From Isoperla grammatica (taxonomy: Eukaryota; Arthropoda; Insecta; Plecoptera; Perlodidae): DNA of 64,000 nt. The stretch is taken from contig OX246747.1 in NCBI GenBank assembly GCA_945910005.1, forward strand, positions 8,085,966 through 8,149,965, in the 5' to 3' direction. Numbering within the stretch: position 1 is the stretch's first letter; each line of letters opens with the position of its first letter. A model generated the notes under the pieces. It was not told where the DNA came from and did no database searches. It worked only from the letters and a program-made list of their open reading frames with translations. Shown one piece after another: positions 1-11,479 of the stretch. Position numbers and translations under genes: made by a program.

Positions 1-932
1 AGCTATGGAACATGTTGCCCCATTCAATTTAGCAAGCAACCAATAGTTCGTACGTATTCAAACAAAAGTGTTATAAGTGGATTCTCAATACCTAGTTAAG
101 TTACTTTTTATGCATATTTCTATTTTAGAGTTATGTATTCCCCAACAGACAATCGCTGCACGACGCACACTTTGGACGCAACCGACTCGCGTTTAAATGC
201 CGAGCGACTACCGACAATATTGAAAACGCTTGAAATTACTGTTTTTTTTTTTAATCATACAATGTTAAACACCATATTTAAAAAGTGAAAACCAGTCTCA
301 GTTTGAGTCTGAATAAACTAAACACTGTTTAAATAACGTGTCACGGTATTGGTACGATTGCCACAAAGTAAATTTGAAATATCTACCCCGATAACATCAA
401 TATTATTTAAATATTTCTCACACAGTATTTAGTTTTAGGTGCACACGTAAAACGAGCCCGGTTTGCACTTTTTCCGATGCGGTGCAGCATTATTAGGATA
501 TTCAGTATTCACGGTAGTCTTTCCTCTTACCCGCCACCAATCAAAGCAACTCTACCAATGGAACCGAGAACAAATTAGCCGCCGTAAGATATTATTATTA
601 CTATTATTTGGTGTTTAACAACGTATTTAACAACTAAATATTAACTAGAGAGCATTGCGACTCGCAGTCAGTCTTTCCTACCCTTGAATGCGACTATATA
701 ATACATTCAAGCATACCAATAAAATAAAATGAAACTCAAATCAATTGGATATTGATACCACTTAACTTAATCATTCTAAAATGGCATACAGTACAACAGT
801 AATACAACAGAAAGCTACTTTAAATAAAGCTATTTTTTAATCTTTACAGTTCACTGGATTGCCGTCAAATACGTGGGGTCATAACTCAACCGACAGTCGA
901 CATAATATTAACAGTCCCGATGAATAACACGG
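1..932. other. no gene seen
   Basis: AT-rich sequence with no convincing coding frame, splice pattern or transposon motif. Homopolymer T near 241-252 and an ATT-rich stretch near 590-610 are the only simple repeats. Confidence 0.5.
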
Positions 933-1113
933 GACAGTGTAGCGCACGCAACCCGACAGTGTAGCGCACGCAACCCGACAGTGTAGCGCACGCAACCCGA
1001 CAGTGTAGCGCACGCAACCCGACAGTGTAGCGCACGCAACCCGACAGTGTAGCGCACGCAACCCGACAGTGTAGCGCACGCAACCCGACAGTGTAGCGCA
1101 CGCAACCCGACAG
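933..1113. repeat. 22-bp tandem array, 8 full copies
   Basis: The unit GACAGTGTAGCGCACGCAAC plus CC repeats without visible variation from 933 to 1108, followed by a partial unit. Because 22 is not a multiple of three, the array is open in several frames on the minus strand, giving 95-97 residue frames that I take to be artefacts. Near-identity of units suggests recent expansion or homogenisation. Confidence 0.95.
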
Positions 1114-2914
1114 CCCTGTTGCCGGGCCGTGTCCAAAGTGAGCGTTCGTAATAATAGAACGTGCACGCGAGAACGTCACAACTCCACACTTTGTACATTT
1201 ACAGGCCGAGGCAGTTTCGCCCGGCCCGTGGGAACGCCCGCGAGCGTTCCGATAAGACTATCGATATCACTTAAAAATATCACATACATCAATTTTCGTC
1301 AAAAGGTTTCACAGGACGACGCTTTTTTTCGGCTCTTTTGAACGCATCTGAAATTTTGCATGGTTGAAGTTGAAAAATACTTAAAATAGACACAGACACA
1401 TTTCGACTGAATAGTTGGCAATCAATTTTTTATTCAAGAAAATGCTTTTTTTGACATTTCACAAAACTCCTAAAACCTGATCATTTTTTCCCATCAGTGT
1501 GTGATAATTTTTTTAAATGTACACATATTGACGTCTTTATTTGTACGTCCTTAGAAACCATGCAAAATATTAGATACACATATTATGTTGGTTGACAAAC
1601 ACCAAACACTAAAATCGACCGTCCTGCGCATCCCTCTTAAGGATATTACTTTCATTAATAATTATAAATGACCACAAAAACAACGCGTGCGCTCGTTTCT
1701 CCCGAGCTCCAGACTTAACACGAACGACAGGTCGGACTAGAACGATAAACTATCGAGAACTTGAAGAAAAGACTTCGGAACTACTCTAAAGTTAGTACAT
1801 ATATGCGAGCGAGTGAGTGCGTACACACACAAGCGCGCGTATGTACGTACGCAAGAGGCGGAGTATTACGACCATGTCAAGTGATGTGGGATGGGGCGGT
1901 GGGGTTCGATCAGAGTCGGAAAGCTTGGTGTGAGCACGGATCCATAATTATAACGGACCGGCGTCCGTGATACTCGTTTCCGGTATACTGGAAATCGACG
2001 GCCATTTTCTAACACTATAGTGCCAAGCGACTACGTACCGACAACGAGAAAGAAAGGCCTGAAACCGTAGCCAAAGCGAAGAAAATGGCGGGCCACAGCC
2101 GTGCGACTTCCGGGGACTGATTTACCGCCAGATGCGGGACCAGTAACGTCCACGGTGCGAGGACTATTCCTAGAGAATCTACTGCAGGCAAGGGTACGCG
2201 ACGCTAACACAGACAAACGGCTCGACTCGATTCGAAGGGTGGAAACGCAACTCGTGAGGGGCCACGTAATTATAACGATCGTACGTAGTAGGCCTATATT
2301 GTTTTTTTTTTACGTTAAAATACATCCACGACACGAAAAAATTATCACCTCGACACAGACAAATATATATATTCAAGACGAGGTTAACGACAAGATCAAG
2401 TTAAAGATATACATACGTTATTATTATATTATCAGATTGTGAAATGTGGCAATGTTGCAAAATGTTTCTCACGTTTCCTTCGCGTGAATAAATTACGTTT
2501 TCAAATCTCGCGAATATGTACGCGTACATTGTGAACGTGGCACACGACCAACTTACTTTGTTCGTGGTACAGACATTGCCAGCTCGTCAATTCCTGCCCA
2601 TTCAAAATGTACTCGATTCAACTTCAAGTCACCCTGTGATAAGTTAAAAACCTTTAAAAAATTAAGGCAATTTTTTTTTGTTTCATTGGTAGCATTAAAT
2701 TATGTGTACCTACACAACAATAAAAATATATTACTTAATAAATTAAATACTAATTTAATTACTGAATATTCTTACACATAAAAATACCGATCTGATTCCA
2801 GGTAAGCAGTGGTATACAAACAAGCAGGTTTAGTGCAGTTTGGGCATATTTCCGTCCCAATCTAGAAAAGCCCGATTGAAAACGTGCGGTCTCCAATCCG
2901 CCGACATTGAAGTC
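1114..2914. other. no gene recognised; CpG-richer stretch
   Basis: CpG is denser here (about 1130-1260, 1690-1870, 2090-2230) than in the flanks, which could mark a promoter region. The longest frame (plus, 2101-2442, 113 codons) has a charged first half and a low-complexity end and resembles nothing I recognise. Confidence 0.4.
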
Positions 2915-2938
2915 GAGAGAGAGAGAGAGAGAGAGAGA
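2915..2938. repeat. (GA)12 microsatellite
   Basis: Twelve consecutive GA dinucleotides directly visible. Confidence 0.95.
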
Positions 2939-3817
2939 CGTGACCAGCGCTATGTGCACAAAGCAAGGTCGTATAGTCTTTAGGCGAGTAGTAGAATCAT
3001 CGCTCCAACGAAACTTGCCAACCGGTGGCTGATCTACGGTCGAAAGGATCCAACCTTTTACCAACGCGACCGACCAATAAACGATTACGTCACGGGAAAA
3101 AAATAAAAATGCAAAACGAAAGAAAACAAGCTCAATAATCTAATAACAGCTGCTTTTTTATTGCGCCCGATTCAGATTTTAGGTACCGTGTGTGTGGTCT
3201 ACTATGGTCTTCGTTAGTTAGTCTTGATACCTATATTATGTGTTATACCTATATAGATACCTATATACGGTGCTTGATACCGTACGGCGTACCAGTATGC
3301 AGGCCTCCGGCTAAACGGTCCACATTCACCAGTACAGACATTTTCCGGGAGAAAACAGAAAGAGGGACAGTCTACGTTCTGGATCGTCACGTAATAAAAA
3401 AAAGCAAAACGGAAACGTCTCCACAATACGTATCTGAACTTCATATTCAAGCAACACTATAAATATAAATAAACAAGGTACAATTTAGGCCTCAGACAAT
3501 TTACTTTCTCTTTAAGAAGTAAAATTCGTGTTAACTTTTACTTTATTCGTACTTCTCGGCGCAAGCTCACTTATTGGTGCGAAACATCTCCTGGCACGTC
3601 GTTTTATTTTAGATCTGTTTAAATACCGCACATGGTCGGAACATTCCAGGGACCGCCTTAGGGCACCTCGTTTGGTATACACTTTTAGCAGCAAGTATCC
3701 TCATTGGGTGCTACATGTTGCTACACACATCTGTAATACTATGCATGCTGCATTATTGTAGAAAAGGAAAGTAGGTACTAGAGATGGGGCATTAATTTCA
3801 CATAGTTCGAACTTCTG
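2939..3817. other. no gene recognised
   Basis: Short frames on both strands near 3190-3760 overlap each other and show no domain motif. The stretch lies downstream of the Gypsy gag relic, where protease and pol would be expected; none is present. Confidence 0.4.
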
Positions 3818-4782
3818 TCACTCTAGTAAGCGTGGATAGACCGGTACGTGCCGAGGCCTCAAAATACGCAACGCAACGAGAAGTGCAGTGCCGCTACGTT
3901 TAAATAGCGCCGTCGTACACCGTCCAAACCCTGGGACATCTGTTAACCTGTTACGTCCCACGTTTTTGATAAAGCGTTCTGTATTATCGCTGCCTTCAAG
4001 TCTCTCGTCTGTTTCATCACATGTGTTGATATTCTTCTGTGTACACATTTTTGCAAAGTGATAAGCACCTTTGCATTTTAAACACTGCTTATTGTAAGCC
4101 GGACACGAACGCGGTAAATGGGTAAACCCACACTTTTTGCACTTCAATTTATTAGCACTCGGATCACTAGAACTTTTCTTCGATGACTGTGCCGGCGGTT
4201 TCTTCGACTGCTGGATCTTTCTGACGAAGTCGACCGGTACTTTTACCTCGAGCGCCTGGGCTTGCTCCCGGCTAGTTTCCGAAGCTCTGCAGTATTCCGA
4301 GGCTTTAACAGTGTAAGGTCTGGGATTCTTAGGAGCCTTTCCTTCATCTCAGGGTATCGGGTTCCTACCACTACTCGTAGAAGAAGCAGCGGTTTCAATG
4401 TATCGCCAAACTCACACGAATCAGCCAGTAACTTTAATTGTGTAAGAAATTGATCGAAAGTTTCACTCTCGCTTTGCGATCTATTGAACAGTTTGTATTG
4501 CTCGTAGACAATGTTCTTTTTGGGCGAGCAGTATTCCTCAAACCTATTCATTACTACTTCGAGGGATTTCTTGCTTTCTTGGCTTATTTCGAAAGTGTTG
4601 TAGGTTCTTAGTGATTCATCTCCTATTTCATTTAGGAAGATTGCCACTTGATCTTCTGGGTCTTCTTTGTAACCCTTCGAAGCCCTCATGTAAATTTAGA
4701 ACTTTTGTTTCCAGAACTTCCAGTTTTCGTTTACATTTCCCGTGAGCTCCAGCTCTGGAGGCTTTCGAAACTCTTTAGACAT
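3818..4782 (-). pseudogene. Ty3/Gypsy gag, decayed
   Basis: Capsid-nucleocapsid polyprotein of a Gypsy LTR retrotransposon. The start codon at 4782 opens MSKEFRKPPELELTG, followed by the WKFWKQKF capsid motif typical of metazoan Gypsy gags. Later come FEEYCSPKKN and YEQYKLFNRSQ, then two Cys-rich knuckles (CKKCGFTHLPRSC and CLKCKGAYHFAKMC). Visible breaks are an in-frame TAA at 4696-4698 and a frameshift near 4300, after which the EYCRASETSREQAQ segment continues in another frame. After the second knuckle, homology fades by about 4010. No protease, reverse transcriptase or integrase follows to the left. The upstream primer-binding site and LTR edge (4979 and beyond) belong to the same element. 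Confidence 0.88.
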
Positions 4783-4978
4783 CGCTTTATTTAAGATGGG
4801 ATAGCGTATTTTGCTTATCACCCCGTTAAACAAGTTATCTTGGCTTCTATGTAGTGATAGCGTGTATTGCTTACCACGTGCAAAATCACAAAAAAGACAT
4901 GTTATGGGCCGTCCTGTGGGCTGTATCCATATTTATCTTCTTCATCCATCAGAGTTAACTGTTAATTGATTACTTTAG

Positions 4979-4992
4979 CCGTTCTGACACCA
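4979..4992 (-). other. Gypsy primer-binding site
   Basis: On the minus strand TGGTGTCAGAACGG directly follows a sequence ending CAACA, the expected 3' end of an LTR. TGGTGTCAGAA is the usual start of a primer-binding site matching tRNA-Leu in animal Gypsy elements. It lies about 200 bp upstream of the gag start. Confidence 0.7.
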
Positions 4993-5300
4993 TGTTGTTA
5001 TATGTTACCATATTATTTGTATAACACTACACGTGTTCCCGTGTCGGCTGCACTAGAAGAGGTGGCAAAATTGTCATCCTCCATTTGCACTTGCAAGGAA
5101 CCTGAACAAACGAAAGTTTATTTTTGTAATTACAATAAGGGCTAGGCCTTAGTTTAAGCCTAGGTACGTCCCAATTGTACACCTGTGTAACAGGCACAAA
5201 CCTAGGCCTATGTTGGTAAACGAGTTGTCTCAGTTTAAGCTATAAATACAGCCTAGGCCTAAGGTATGCCAAAGATGAGCCATATTTTCATATTGTATAA
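4993..5300 (-). mobile_element. 5' LTR region of the Gypsy relic (outer end not found)
   Basis: The inner LTR end (CA, next to the primer-binding site) is at 4993. An AATAAA-like signal on the minus strand lies near 5117-5123. I could not locate the outer TG end or a second LTR, so the right boundary is arbitrary. Confidence 0.4.
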
Positions 5301-5811
5301 GATATTAGCCCTAGGCCTACGTTAAGGCCGTACCACAATTGAAATAAGAGTTGCAATAAGAATCCGTGAAATAATGAAATAACAACCAACTGGTTCACAA
5401 CAGTCCCGTAGTACCTTTTTTTCAACATACGAGAGCGTTTCAATCGAGCACTTTTCGACCGGATCTGACGCCATAGTCACGGCCTACTCCAAACCTATAG
5501 CAGGCCGTGGCAAAATGTGGCTTTGCACTGCGACTTTTTTCCACTCGTAGCGCCAGCACCGACAAACAACGAGCTGTCAAAATAATAAAATTGCAAAATT
5601 ATGGAGAAAACGAGGTATGGCAATAGTAACTGCTAAAACTATTTACGATGGGCAACCAAGTTGTGAACGTCTTGTATGTTTCTTGTTTGTTTTTAAGATT
5701 TGTTTTCAAAATCAGGATATTTTAATGTTTGACAGCTTGATGTTTGCCGATCGATTAATTTAATTTGTTTCATTGGTATAAAACAAGCTTGCAAGAAGCC
5801 TTTCTAACGTG
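5301..5811. other. no gene seen
   Basis: Contains scattered TAGGCCTA motifs near 5310 and AT-rich sequence; no coding signal. Confidence 0.4.
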
Positions 5812-5848
5812 GACGACGACGACGACAATAACAACAACAACAACAACG
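5812..5848. repeat. (GAC)n/(AAC)n microsatellite
   Basis: GAC repeats run into AAT and AAC repeats over 37 bases. Confidence 0.9.
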
Positions 5849-6356
5849 ATGATAATATCCGGTTCGACTGGAGTAGGCCTTCTCTTCTCGAGCTTTGATT
5901 GGTTCGTCATAAGAAGTTGAAATAAGAAATGGCATTGAATAATTTCTTATGACTATTTCAATCCACTGTGATGGTTGTGAACCATAGCATTGTTATTGCA
6001 TGTTCCATTTCGCTTAAACCTTATTGCTATTTCACTATTTCAACTCTGATTTCAATTGTGAATCCGCCTTTACTAAAACATCATCCAACTTACCTCAACG
6101 TGATCATGGCCGTTGGTCTGGGGTAAGAGGTGTACGATTGCTCTTCTTCACAATTGAAGGACCTACTTAACGTAACAAATATTCGTAAGAAAATATATCC
6201 ATTTGGGTTTAGTTAAAAAACCTCTCGTGATCGGTCCATCTCATCTCACGAATGAGGTTATGGTAGTCTCCTTGTCCAGCTCTATTGAGGTTAATTGGTC
6301 TTACCCACCATTGTCTGGGCCGTCTTGTTTTTCGTCGTATGTTCAATAAATAATCG
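5849..6356. other. no gene seen
   Basis: Non-coding; no repeat family other than the start of the SINE-like copy at 6357 is recognised. Confidence 0.4.
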
Positions 6357-6740
6357 CCCGTCTGGGCCCGGGGAAAAATAGGCCCAGAGTGACTCTGCTA
6401 GTCGTAAGAGGCGACGAAAGGAGACCCGTCTCGGCCCGGGGTAGAATAGGCCCAGAGTGACTCTGCTAGTCGTAAGAGGCGACAGAAGGAGACCCTGTCC
6501 CTTCCCCCCCCACCCCCCCCCCACTGTCCCACTGAATATTTCTCCTTCCACTTGGCCCTGCCCTCCCTTGCTGGACTCCCGTATGACGACTCACGCGACG
6601 TACAATGGATCTGATTCGGATGTGGCTTTATTATTCATCATCATCTTTCTCATCTACATTATCACCCGGGTGCTCATCGTCTCGATTAGCCATAGTTGCA
6701 TAAATATGAGACGTGAAGCCCCATTAATCAATCTTCAATA
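6357..6740 (+). mobile_element. SINE-like copy: head B doubled + tail 1
   Basis: Two head B modules in tandem (6357-6429 and about 6430-6498), each with CCCAGAGTGACTCTGCTAG and GTCGTAAGAGGCGAC, then a C-rich linker and tail 1, ending GCCCCATTAATCAATC. The same doubled head occurs at 12283, so the two copies share a master. Its 3' end abuts and truncates the Tigger relic on the right. Confidence 0.85.
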
Positions 6741-6741
6741 A

Positions 6742-7125
6742 ATAATGGTATCCTATTACAAGGGCTTTGTCTGCTTCTCCGGAAACGGCCTTATAAAATA
6801 AGACATGACGTCTTTTAATCCGGTCGATCCACTCATTTGATGCCGTGAAGTTTTCTACGCGGCATCGTAATGCAATTTGCATTGCTTTTTCGCGTAGTAT
6901 TGTGCCGTTTACCGGTATGTTCGAGCCCCTTGCTTGTTGAAACCATGCCAACAGCGCCGTCTCTAGCTCCTCGAAAGGGATTTCTTTTCCGATTTGCGAT
7001 TGTTGGCCATTTTTGATCCGCATATTTTCTCCTTATGCGCCAAAATGGTATGCAGTGTTGACGCAGGTGTGTTCAGCCGTTTTGCTATTCTGATTTTTTT
7101 CGTTAATCAGCAATGACAAGCGCTT
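6742..7125 (-). pseudogene. Tigger/pogo transposase N-terminus (CENP-B type DNA-binding)
   Basis: The minus-strand frame 6724-7023 carries the second CENP-B helix-turn-helix of Tigger elements (ALLAWFQQARGSNIPVNG, then NEWIDRIKRRH). The first psq-type helix-turn-helix (IAKRLNTPASTLHTIL, AHKEKI) lies upstream at about 7020-7115 in a different frame, so there is a frameshift near 7015. The DDE catalytic part is missing; the SINE-like copy at 6357-6740 starts where homology stops. Confidence 0.75.
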
Positions 7126-7199
7126 TAAGAGCAAACTTCGTATTTAGTAAACTTTACACAAAAACAAACCGACCCTCAACGGGTTTTTCCTGGCAACTT

Positions 7200-7535
7200 T
7201 CAATATAGTGACTGTCTTTTTTTCTGTATATGAAGATCTGCAAACCGTGCTAAGATCACTTGTGAATTATTTATGTGTGTAGCAATCTTCTTAGCTTGAG
7301 CTACAATGAGAGTGACTGAATTTAGTCTTAGAATGTCTCCAACTAACAGATTCAGAATGCGAGCAACACAACCGTAATTCGCAAGATGTGCACCATAATC
7401 TTCGTTTAACATGTCTCGAGCTTTTTCCATTGCATATTCATTGTCGGAAACTACAGCAAGGAACTTTTCCTTTCCAATTTCCTCGATTACCACTTTCATT
7501 TCTTTTTTCATGTTTTCAGCAGTGTGTCGCTCCTT
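7200..7535 (-). pseudogene. hAT-type transposase fragment (DUF659-like)
   Basis: The frame reads KERHTAENM, then FLAVVSDNEYAMEKARDML and later YGCVARILNLLVGDI. This matches the central part of hAT transposases, where a catalytic Asp (V.DNA or V.DNE) is followed by GC.AH.LNL. In the usual GC.AH motif the His is Arg here. Neither the BED finger nor the C-terminal dimerisation region is nearby. It is probably a fossil. Confidence 0.6.
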
Positions 7536-7890
7536 GCCCGTTACTTACGTTTATAGAATACTGGTGTAGAGGTGGTGATCATGAAATTAACAATGGCTTC
7601 ATTCCTGAAAGAGAAGATTAAGCGTAAATAAAAAAAAATTATTTGGGGAATATAAAAATATTAAACAAGTTATAGCCTTGCCATCAAAATCAAATACAGA
7701 TGGATAAGCCTCTTATCTTACCCTTAATTACTCCATGCATACGACTTGACACTGAATACCACTGTATAGAAATTTACCATGTATAACAGTACAAGGACTA
7801 TACTGAAGTGCAAAGGTACACAACCAACTTGGGTGAAAAAAGCATTTTAAATATTGGGCTCACGCAACTTGGGTGCAAATAGAGGCAGCC
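7536..7890. other. no gene seen
   Basis: AT-rich spacer between transposase relics; nothing recognised. Confidence 0.4.
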
Positions 7891-8076
7891 CTACTTAAAT
7901 TGTGTCATGTCTACACTTACCAGAAGTATACAGACCCCCTTCTCGGGGCAACACTGTAGTTGGACGCCCCTTCTACATTGGATACAGTAAATCGTAGAAC
8001 TCACTCTGTGCGTGTCGCACCACTTACAGAGTTCCCCTTCATCCATTTTACAAACGAGGTTTTCAAGCTCTTCCAC
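7891..8076 (-). CDS. short Cys-rich frame, unknown
   Basis: Sixty-one residues containing LCKWCDTHRVSSTIYCIQC and a further CC and C, which looks like a small zinc-binding module. The frame stays open upstream of the Met. It lies 67 bp downstream of, and in the same direction as, the psq-type frame at 8143-8376, so both may be exons of one transposon gene. I do not recognise the family. Confidence 0.3.
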   Translation of the reverse strand: MEELENLVCKMDEGELCKWCDTHRVSSTIYCIQCRRGVQLQCCPEKGVCILLVSVDMTQFK

Positions 8077-8142
8077 TTTATCTGGATTTGGGCAGCCGAT
8101 TTGTTTGAGTAACCCGCATGAATCATTACTGATTCTACTTTG

Positions 8143-8376
8143 CTATGGATTTCGGCAGCTTAGCCAGGCTAGCCTCCTGCTCACCTGGTAATACTGTCTC
8201 TCTTCCCTGCTTGGCCATGCTTTGCCTCGGAGTCGCCTGCTCAAAAGTGTTTTTTCGATCCCATACTTTTTGAATGCCGCACGGGTGGTTAACTTTCCTT
8301 GCGTGACGAGCTTCAATGCTGTCTGCAGCTCATCTTTCAAGTATGTCTTTGTTTTGGGTTGATATGAACGACCCAT
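8143..8376 (-). CDS. Pipsqueak-type helix-turn-helix protein, fragment
   Basis: Starts MGRSYQPKTKTYLKDELQTA and continues LTTRAAFKKYGIEKTLLSRR. This is the HTH_psq pattern found at the N-terminus of pogo/Tigger-like transposases and related regulators: alternating basic residues, A.KKYGI, then LSRRL. The rest of a transposase is not visible, so this is most likely a relic or first exon. It binds DNA by homology only. Confidence 0.6.
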   Translation of the reverse strand: MGRSYQPKTKTYLKDELQTALKLVTQGKLTTRAAFKKYGIEKTLLSRRLRGKAWPSREERQYYQVSRRLAWLSCRNP

Positions 8377-8399
8377 TGTGAGATTGATATTGGTAGGCT

Positions 8400-9060
8400 A
8401 CCTTGTAGGCTAGACCTACAAAAGAATTACAAAAAACCTTAGTTCTAGCCAAAATCCTCATGTAGGCCTAGACCTATGTGAAGTAAAAATTAAAAAAGCT
8501 AAGTAAGGCATAAATCTAAGGCCTAGCCTACAACAAACTCAGTTTTCAAGGTAATATGCTCAGGCCTGGGCACTAGAACCTAAGGCCCAGCCTAGGAGAG
8601 CTAGGTTCTATAGGTCTAGGGCCCATTCTAAATGTAATGGCCTTATTTTGCAGGTTTATTCACAAATCACAAATATCTAAATAAATCTACACCATTCTGA
8701 TAACTATTTAGAACTTCATTTATATAGTTACCTTTGATTTTGATTATGAAACTTCCAACAAGTGCAACAGGCTGTCCAAGAGTTGAGTGTTTGCATTGAG
8801 TCAGTGTCTCATATTTCCCCTGTTGAGTGTATCATTTTCATCCCACATCTTTGGCATGTAGTGACTACAAAATGCCACCAGATGGCATAAAATACTTGCA
8901 AGGTTTATTTTCCTCTGTCCAATGGGTGTGATTTAAAAAAAAAACAGGCGGGAATTTGAATGAGTGACAGCCAAGATATTGACTTAAGTGTAAGTATCCG
9001 AAATGAAAGTTTTTGAGCTGATTTGCAGCATCTTTTTAAAATAATAATTGCAAAACAAAT
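8400..9060. other. TAGGCCTA-rich spacer, no gene
   Basis: From 8400 to 8640 the motifs TAGGCCTA, CCTAGG and AGGTCTAGG recur many times; the remainder is unremarkable non-coding sequence. Confidence 0.5.
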
Positions 9061-9357
9061 CCTGCCCAGGGACTGCTACCTTATCGTGGTGGGCAGATTT
9101 GTGTGCTTTGTTGATCCCGAGAGCTATGCCGGCGGAAGCGTATGCTTCTGGTAGGGCCACCCTAGCCGGACTGGTCGAGGAGGAGAAGTCAGACGAAGTG
9201 CAGTCCACACCCCAATCACCTTTCCTCCCCTTTCCCCTTTTCTCACGCGCCCTCCTACTTGCCCCTTTCCTCCAAAGAGCCCCTAACTTCATTTTCATTA
9301 TCACCAACTCATCGTCTTGATTAGCCAAGTTGCAAAAATATAAGACGTTAAGCCCAA
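9061..9357 (+). mobile_element. SINE-like copy: head A + tail 2
   Basis: Begins CCTGCCCAGGGACTGCTACC and ends GTTAAGCCCAAATAATC. Full-length for this arrangement. No target-site duplication is obvious. Two opposing frames of about 90-114 residues across the head are artefacts. Confidence 0.85.
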
Positions 9358-9374
9358 ATAATCAAAATCGTTAT

Positions 9375-10024
9375 CACAGAATTGTTTAAAGGGTTGATTT
9401 TTATAGGTCTATGCTCAGGACTTAGTTTAAATTTTATTGTCCCGTTTCCCTGCCGCAAAGCGGGTGTGCATATTGATATCATGTTAAGAACTAAGTCACC
9501 CAGTTTGTGGGTTCCTCGTCTCCTTAGATGTAATCTGTCTTTCCCGAGGTAAGACTCCCATACAAAGTTATTAGTGTTAGTAAAGATAGCTCCCAGTTTA
9601 TCACACACCCACTCAATGTTGGCGTTGATAGTGTTTATTTGCGATGTGGGTGTGTCACCTCTATATAGTATGCTTGACACGATTATTCGGTCTGCTCGAA
9701 ACCTCTTCTTTGCACTTCCCACAAGATCGTACATATCTCCCGTGATGTCGTCTGGAGATTTGCATGACTTGATTAGGTTTGTACCCACACGCAGAAACAC
9801 TGTCAATTCACTTCTATATCTCTAGCTGTCTTTGACTGTTGTAGCTTGTTTTGGAGTTGGCTCGGCCGAATTCCAGGGTACGCCGATACTGTTGTTCTAA
9901 GATCGTCTTGTAGCCCATTATAACTTTCTGTAATGTTTTTAATTATTGAGTCTCCTACGCCTATAAACATGAGTCTTCTCAATATTCTGGACGTGTGCGA
10001 CACACTTGGGCCAATGTCGTTCAC
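9375..10024 (-). pseudogene. SGNH/GDSL hydrolase domain of LINE ORF1 type, frameshifted
   Basis: Two minus-strand frames form one SGNH hydrolase. Frame 9803-10024 contains block I FIGVGDSIIKNI (nucleophile Ser) and AYPGIRPSQL. Frame 9348-9806 contains VFLRVGTN (block III), RIIVSSILYRGD and the C-terminal catalytic pair in KDRLHLRRRGTHKLGD. A frameshift near 9806 separates them, and the usual HVGTND reads RVGTNL. Esterase domains of this kind occur in ORF1 of CR1 and related LINEs; no reverse transcriptase is adjacent. The single-exon form contrasts with the intron-containing SGNH gene at 21.3 kb. Confidence 0.65.
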
Positions 10025-10106
10025 AGCTAGTTTCAGATTGTCTAATGTGTTGAATCACACTCACTTAGTCAGTTGGAGTCACTTTACATTTCCCAACATA
10101 TATATT

Positions 10107-11085
10107 CATGGGGGATGAATGATCAAGGTCAACTTGGCCTCGGTCACGTCAAAAAAGCCCCCACACCCGTTTTGGTTGCCGGTCTGCCGCCCATCAAGTA
10201 AGTTGCTGCTTGTCTGCACACGGTGGATACAATTAGTTGGGCCAATTAGGTCTTGGTCATACAAACCAGCAAACCTCATTCACTTGCGTGACCAACCTCC
10301 CCGAGGCCATCGTTGACATTTCGTGTGGCGGGTACCATACAGTTCTTGTCTCGGCCTCTCGGCCTCTCTTGATAACTGGGCGGAATAACGAAGGCCAGCT
10401 TGGTCTTGACGAAGCCGAGACCTTGTCCAGCTTCACGCGAGTATCGACGCCGTCATCATCACTGTGGCCCTCAGAGTCGATGGGACGACCTGGGCTTGGG
10501 GTAATAATGGAAATGGTCAGTTAAGTACCGGTGATAGGGTTAAGAGATCCGTCCCCTCTCTAATGATTGGCCTCGAGAACCAGACTGTCTCCCAGGTCAT
10601 CGCTGTTCGCGCAACACTGCGATGTTGACACAGGAAGGGGATGTGTTTGTGTGCGGTAGTGGACTAAGCGGTCAGTTGGGTCCGCGGAAGGAAACCTTTT
10701 CATTGGCGACTCGGTTGCCGAGGTCACCAGGGGTGATGGTTCAACAGGTGGCCTTTGCTGAGACGTATTCTTTACTCTTGATAGTTGAGAAGGCAAACAT
10801 CACACCGGCACCTCAACTAGGGATCGGTGTTGCAGAGGGGCGACCGGGTGAAAAATGGTACAACCGAATTAGAACGGAACATCATGACCACTTTCAAGTA
10901 TCCTGTTAGCTTCAAGGTCATGTGCGCACCAATACACCTGTGCACCACGGGACACAGCTTATGCAACGCTTGCCGGTCTGACGACCGGACCACAGTTTGC
11001 CCGCTGTGTCGCGGACAGTTCCTGACTGTGAGGAATCTCGCGCTGGAGGGCCTGAGTGCCAACATCGAACTACCGTGCACGGCAT
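10107..11085 (+). pseudogene. RCC1-repeat plus RING-finger protein, decayed
   Basis: About five RCC1 blades are readable across three frames: NDQGQLGLGHV (10119), GQLGLGHTNQQ (10240), GRNNEGQLGLDE (10380), WAWGNNGNGQLSTGD (10488) and VFVCGSGLSGQLG (10645). A RING follows at about 10880-11010 (CTTGHSLCNAC and CPLCRGQF), with RNLALEGLSANIELPC after it, the arrangement of Siah/Sina-type ubiquitin ligases. Breaks are a TAA near 10200, frameshifts near 10215, 10460, 10620 and 10840, and loss of the first two RING zinc ligands (KYPVSFK where C..C is expected). RCC1 plus RING would be an E3 ligase with a propeller substrate arm. It is either one decayed gene or a junction of two. Confidence 0.65.
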
Positions 11086-11479
11086 GCCTGCTGCGCGTGC
11101 GAGCTAGAGAGACATGGCGCGGTCTGTCCCCGCCGCGACTACGACTGTCCTCTGGCGTCCGGCGGTTGGAGGGGCCAGCTTATGGGCTTCTAGAGCTTAG
11201 TTGGCTGTGCTTTCATGCCTCAAGTGTCGAAGCGCCATGCGCTAATAATATCAGGTGTTGTAGAATGTAGGCAGCTTACCTCTGTGAGAGTTGACCACTT
11301 TGAGAGCTGAAAGTAAACATTGAAGACACAACACATTAATGGGAAGACGGTTCGACACGTGAGGTTTGGAACACTCACGAGGAAGATGGCTCCTGCCAAA
11401 GACTGCAGTTTCCTGCTTTCATTTTCAAATACATGCCTTTCTCCAGAAGTGGTGCTTCCAAAAACACCTTGAGTTTGCT
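11086..11479. other. no further domain recognised
   Basis: The RING frame continues open to 11270 with no second Siah zinc-finger pattern that I can read; then non-coding sequence up to the SINE-like copy. Confidence 0.35.

Noticed and set aside
933..1113. CRISPR-like array (also the 38-, 68- and 72-bp arrays)
   Set aside because: Units are contiguous with no unique spacers, and the DNA is animal.
879..1198. Minus frames of 95-97 codons over the 22-bp repeat
   Set aside because: Three overlapping frames with the same three short peptides; artefacts of a stop-free repeat.
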